Shown here in pieces: positions 5,755 to 6,477 of a stretch of DNA of 6,477 nt. The notes below the pieces were generated by a model, which worked only from the letters and a program-made list of their open reading frames with translations, was not told where the DNA came from and searched no databases. The DNA is from Gammaproteobacteria bacterium (GTDB taxonomy: Bacteria; Pseudomonadota; Gammaproteobacteria; UBA9214), in assembly GCA_029881775.1 (NCBI GenBank), contig JAOULY010000117.1, forward strand, positions 1 through 6,477, read 5' to 3'. How positions within the stretch are numbered: the stretch's first letter is position 1; each line of letters opens with the position of its first letter. Position numbers and translations under genes: made by a program.

Positions 5755-6477
5755 ATGTCGTCCTACCTGCTGCAGAGACTGTCGGGTGCATGCCTCGTGG
5801 TGCTGGGGGTAGTCAGTATCGTCTTCCTGTTATTGCACCTGGTGCCGGGTGACCCGGTCGAGATCATGCTGGGTGAAAGTGCTTCTGCCGGCGACCGGCT
5901 GGCGCTGCGCAGTGCACTCGGCCTGGACAGGCCACTGCACGAGCAGTACCTGGGCTATATTGGAGGCCTGGCGCAGCTCGATCTTGGTACATCCATCCAT
6001 TACCGCCAGCCAGTCACAGACCTCCTGCTTGATCGGTTGCCTGCGACCGGGCTGCTGGCCGGCGTCACGCTGCTGCTGACCGTTGTGCTGGCAGTGCCGC
6101 TGGGGATTGTCGCCGCACTTCGTCGCAATACCCGCTGGGACACAGCTGCGATGGGTTTTTCACTGCTGGGTGTATCCATTCCGAATTTCTGGCTGGGACC
6201 GCTTTTCATCCTGGTGTTCTCGCTGTGGCTTGGCTGGTTGCCGGTGAGTGGTCAGGGTGGTGTGGCGTCGGTGATTCTGCCGGCCTTGACACTCGGCACC
6301 GGGCTGGCGGCCGTTCTTTCACGCATGGTGCGCAGCAGCATGCTCGAGGTCTTGCATGAAGACTACCTGAGAACAGCGCGGGCCAAGGGGCTGTCACCGC
6401 GGCGCGTTATACTGCGGCATGCCTTGCGTAATGCGATGCTGCCGGTCATAACCCTGATGGGCCTGCAGCTGGGTGCC
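5755..6477 (+). CDS. ABC transporter permease, DppB/OppB family (N-terminal 241 residues)
   Basis: This is the inner-membrane permease subunit of a binding-protein-dependent uptake system for di-/oligopeptides, nickel or similar solutes. The frame is open at the right edge. Family members have about 305-340 residues, so roughly the last quarter is missing. Residues 1-34 show the family start: a short basic N-terminus, TM1 (about 11-30) and LVPGDP (29-34). LALRSALGLDRPLHEQYLGY (49-68) and LDLGTSI (75-81) are typical of the periplasmic region. Further membrane segments lie at about 98-121, 131-158 and 170-190. The EAA loop that contacts the ATPase is visible as DYLRTARAKGL (203-213), with LP at 229-230. 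An in-frame stop at 5743 leaves 5755 as the first possible ATG; there is no Shine-Dalgarno site. Partner genes (second permease, ATPases, binding protein) would be expected downstream. The substrate cannot be assigned. Confidence 0.92.
   Translation, partial: MSSYLLQRLSGACLVVLGVVSIVFLLLHLVPGDPVEIMLGESASAGDRLALRSALGLDRPLHEQYLGYIGGLAQLDLGTSIHYRQPVTDLLLDRLPATGLLAGVTLLLTVVLAVPLGIVAALRRNTRWDTAAMGFSLLGVSIPNFWLGPLFILVFSLWLGWLPVSGQGGVASVILPALTLGTGLAAVLSRMVRSSMLEVLHEDYLRTARAKGLSPRRVILRHALRNAMLPVITLMGLQLGA

Overview
The window reads as chromosomal DNA of a Gram-negative bacterium, most likely a gammaproteobacterium. That placement is inferred from the moderately high G+C, the clear Shine-Dalgarno sites, two Sec-type signal peptides on envelope proteins, and protein types common in Pseudomonadota. 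No rRNA, tRNA, CRISPR array, insertion sequence or phage gene was seen. Five protein genes are supported, two of them cut by the window edges.

Left part (1-2182): the 3' end of an L,D-transpeptidase gene (+) meets, tail to tail across a 34-base gap, a long gene on the minus strand. That gene encodes a 606-residue SLC13/DASS-type membrane permease with two TrkA-C-like domains in a central cytosolic loop. It has its own Shine-Dalgarno site and starts next to a 554-base divergent intergenic region (2183-2736). This region is A+T-rich near the permease and holds an inverted repeat that encloses a 9-base direct repeat.

Middle (2737-3885): a secreted protein combines Sel1-type helical repeats with a trypsin-like (HtrA/S1C-type) protease domain. 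The whole catalytic triad is visible and there is no PDZ domain. A weak hairpin with a T run follows it.

Right-middle (4215-5639): a secreted 474-residue protein is the most unusual object here. It contains twelve ungapped 23-residue repeats in four blocks of three. Each block is preceded by a Cys and closed by a Trp at the same repeat position. The first two blocks are net acidic and the last two strongly basic, and a peptidoglycan-binding domain ends the protein. A textbook terminator follows.

Right edge (5755-6477): the N-terminal 241 residues of a DppB/OppB-type ABC transporter permease, probably the first gene of a peptide or nickel uptake operon that continues outside the window. It has no Shine-Dalgarno site, and a perfect TATAAT lies so close to its ATG that the transcript may be leaderless.

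The genes look like separate transcription units rather than one pathway. Three of the five (L,D-transpeptidase, Sel1-protease, repeat/peptidoglycan-binding protein) act in or on the cell envelope, and the other two are inner-membrane transporters.
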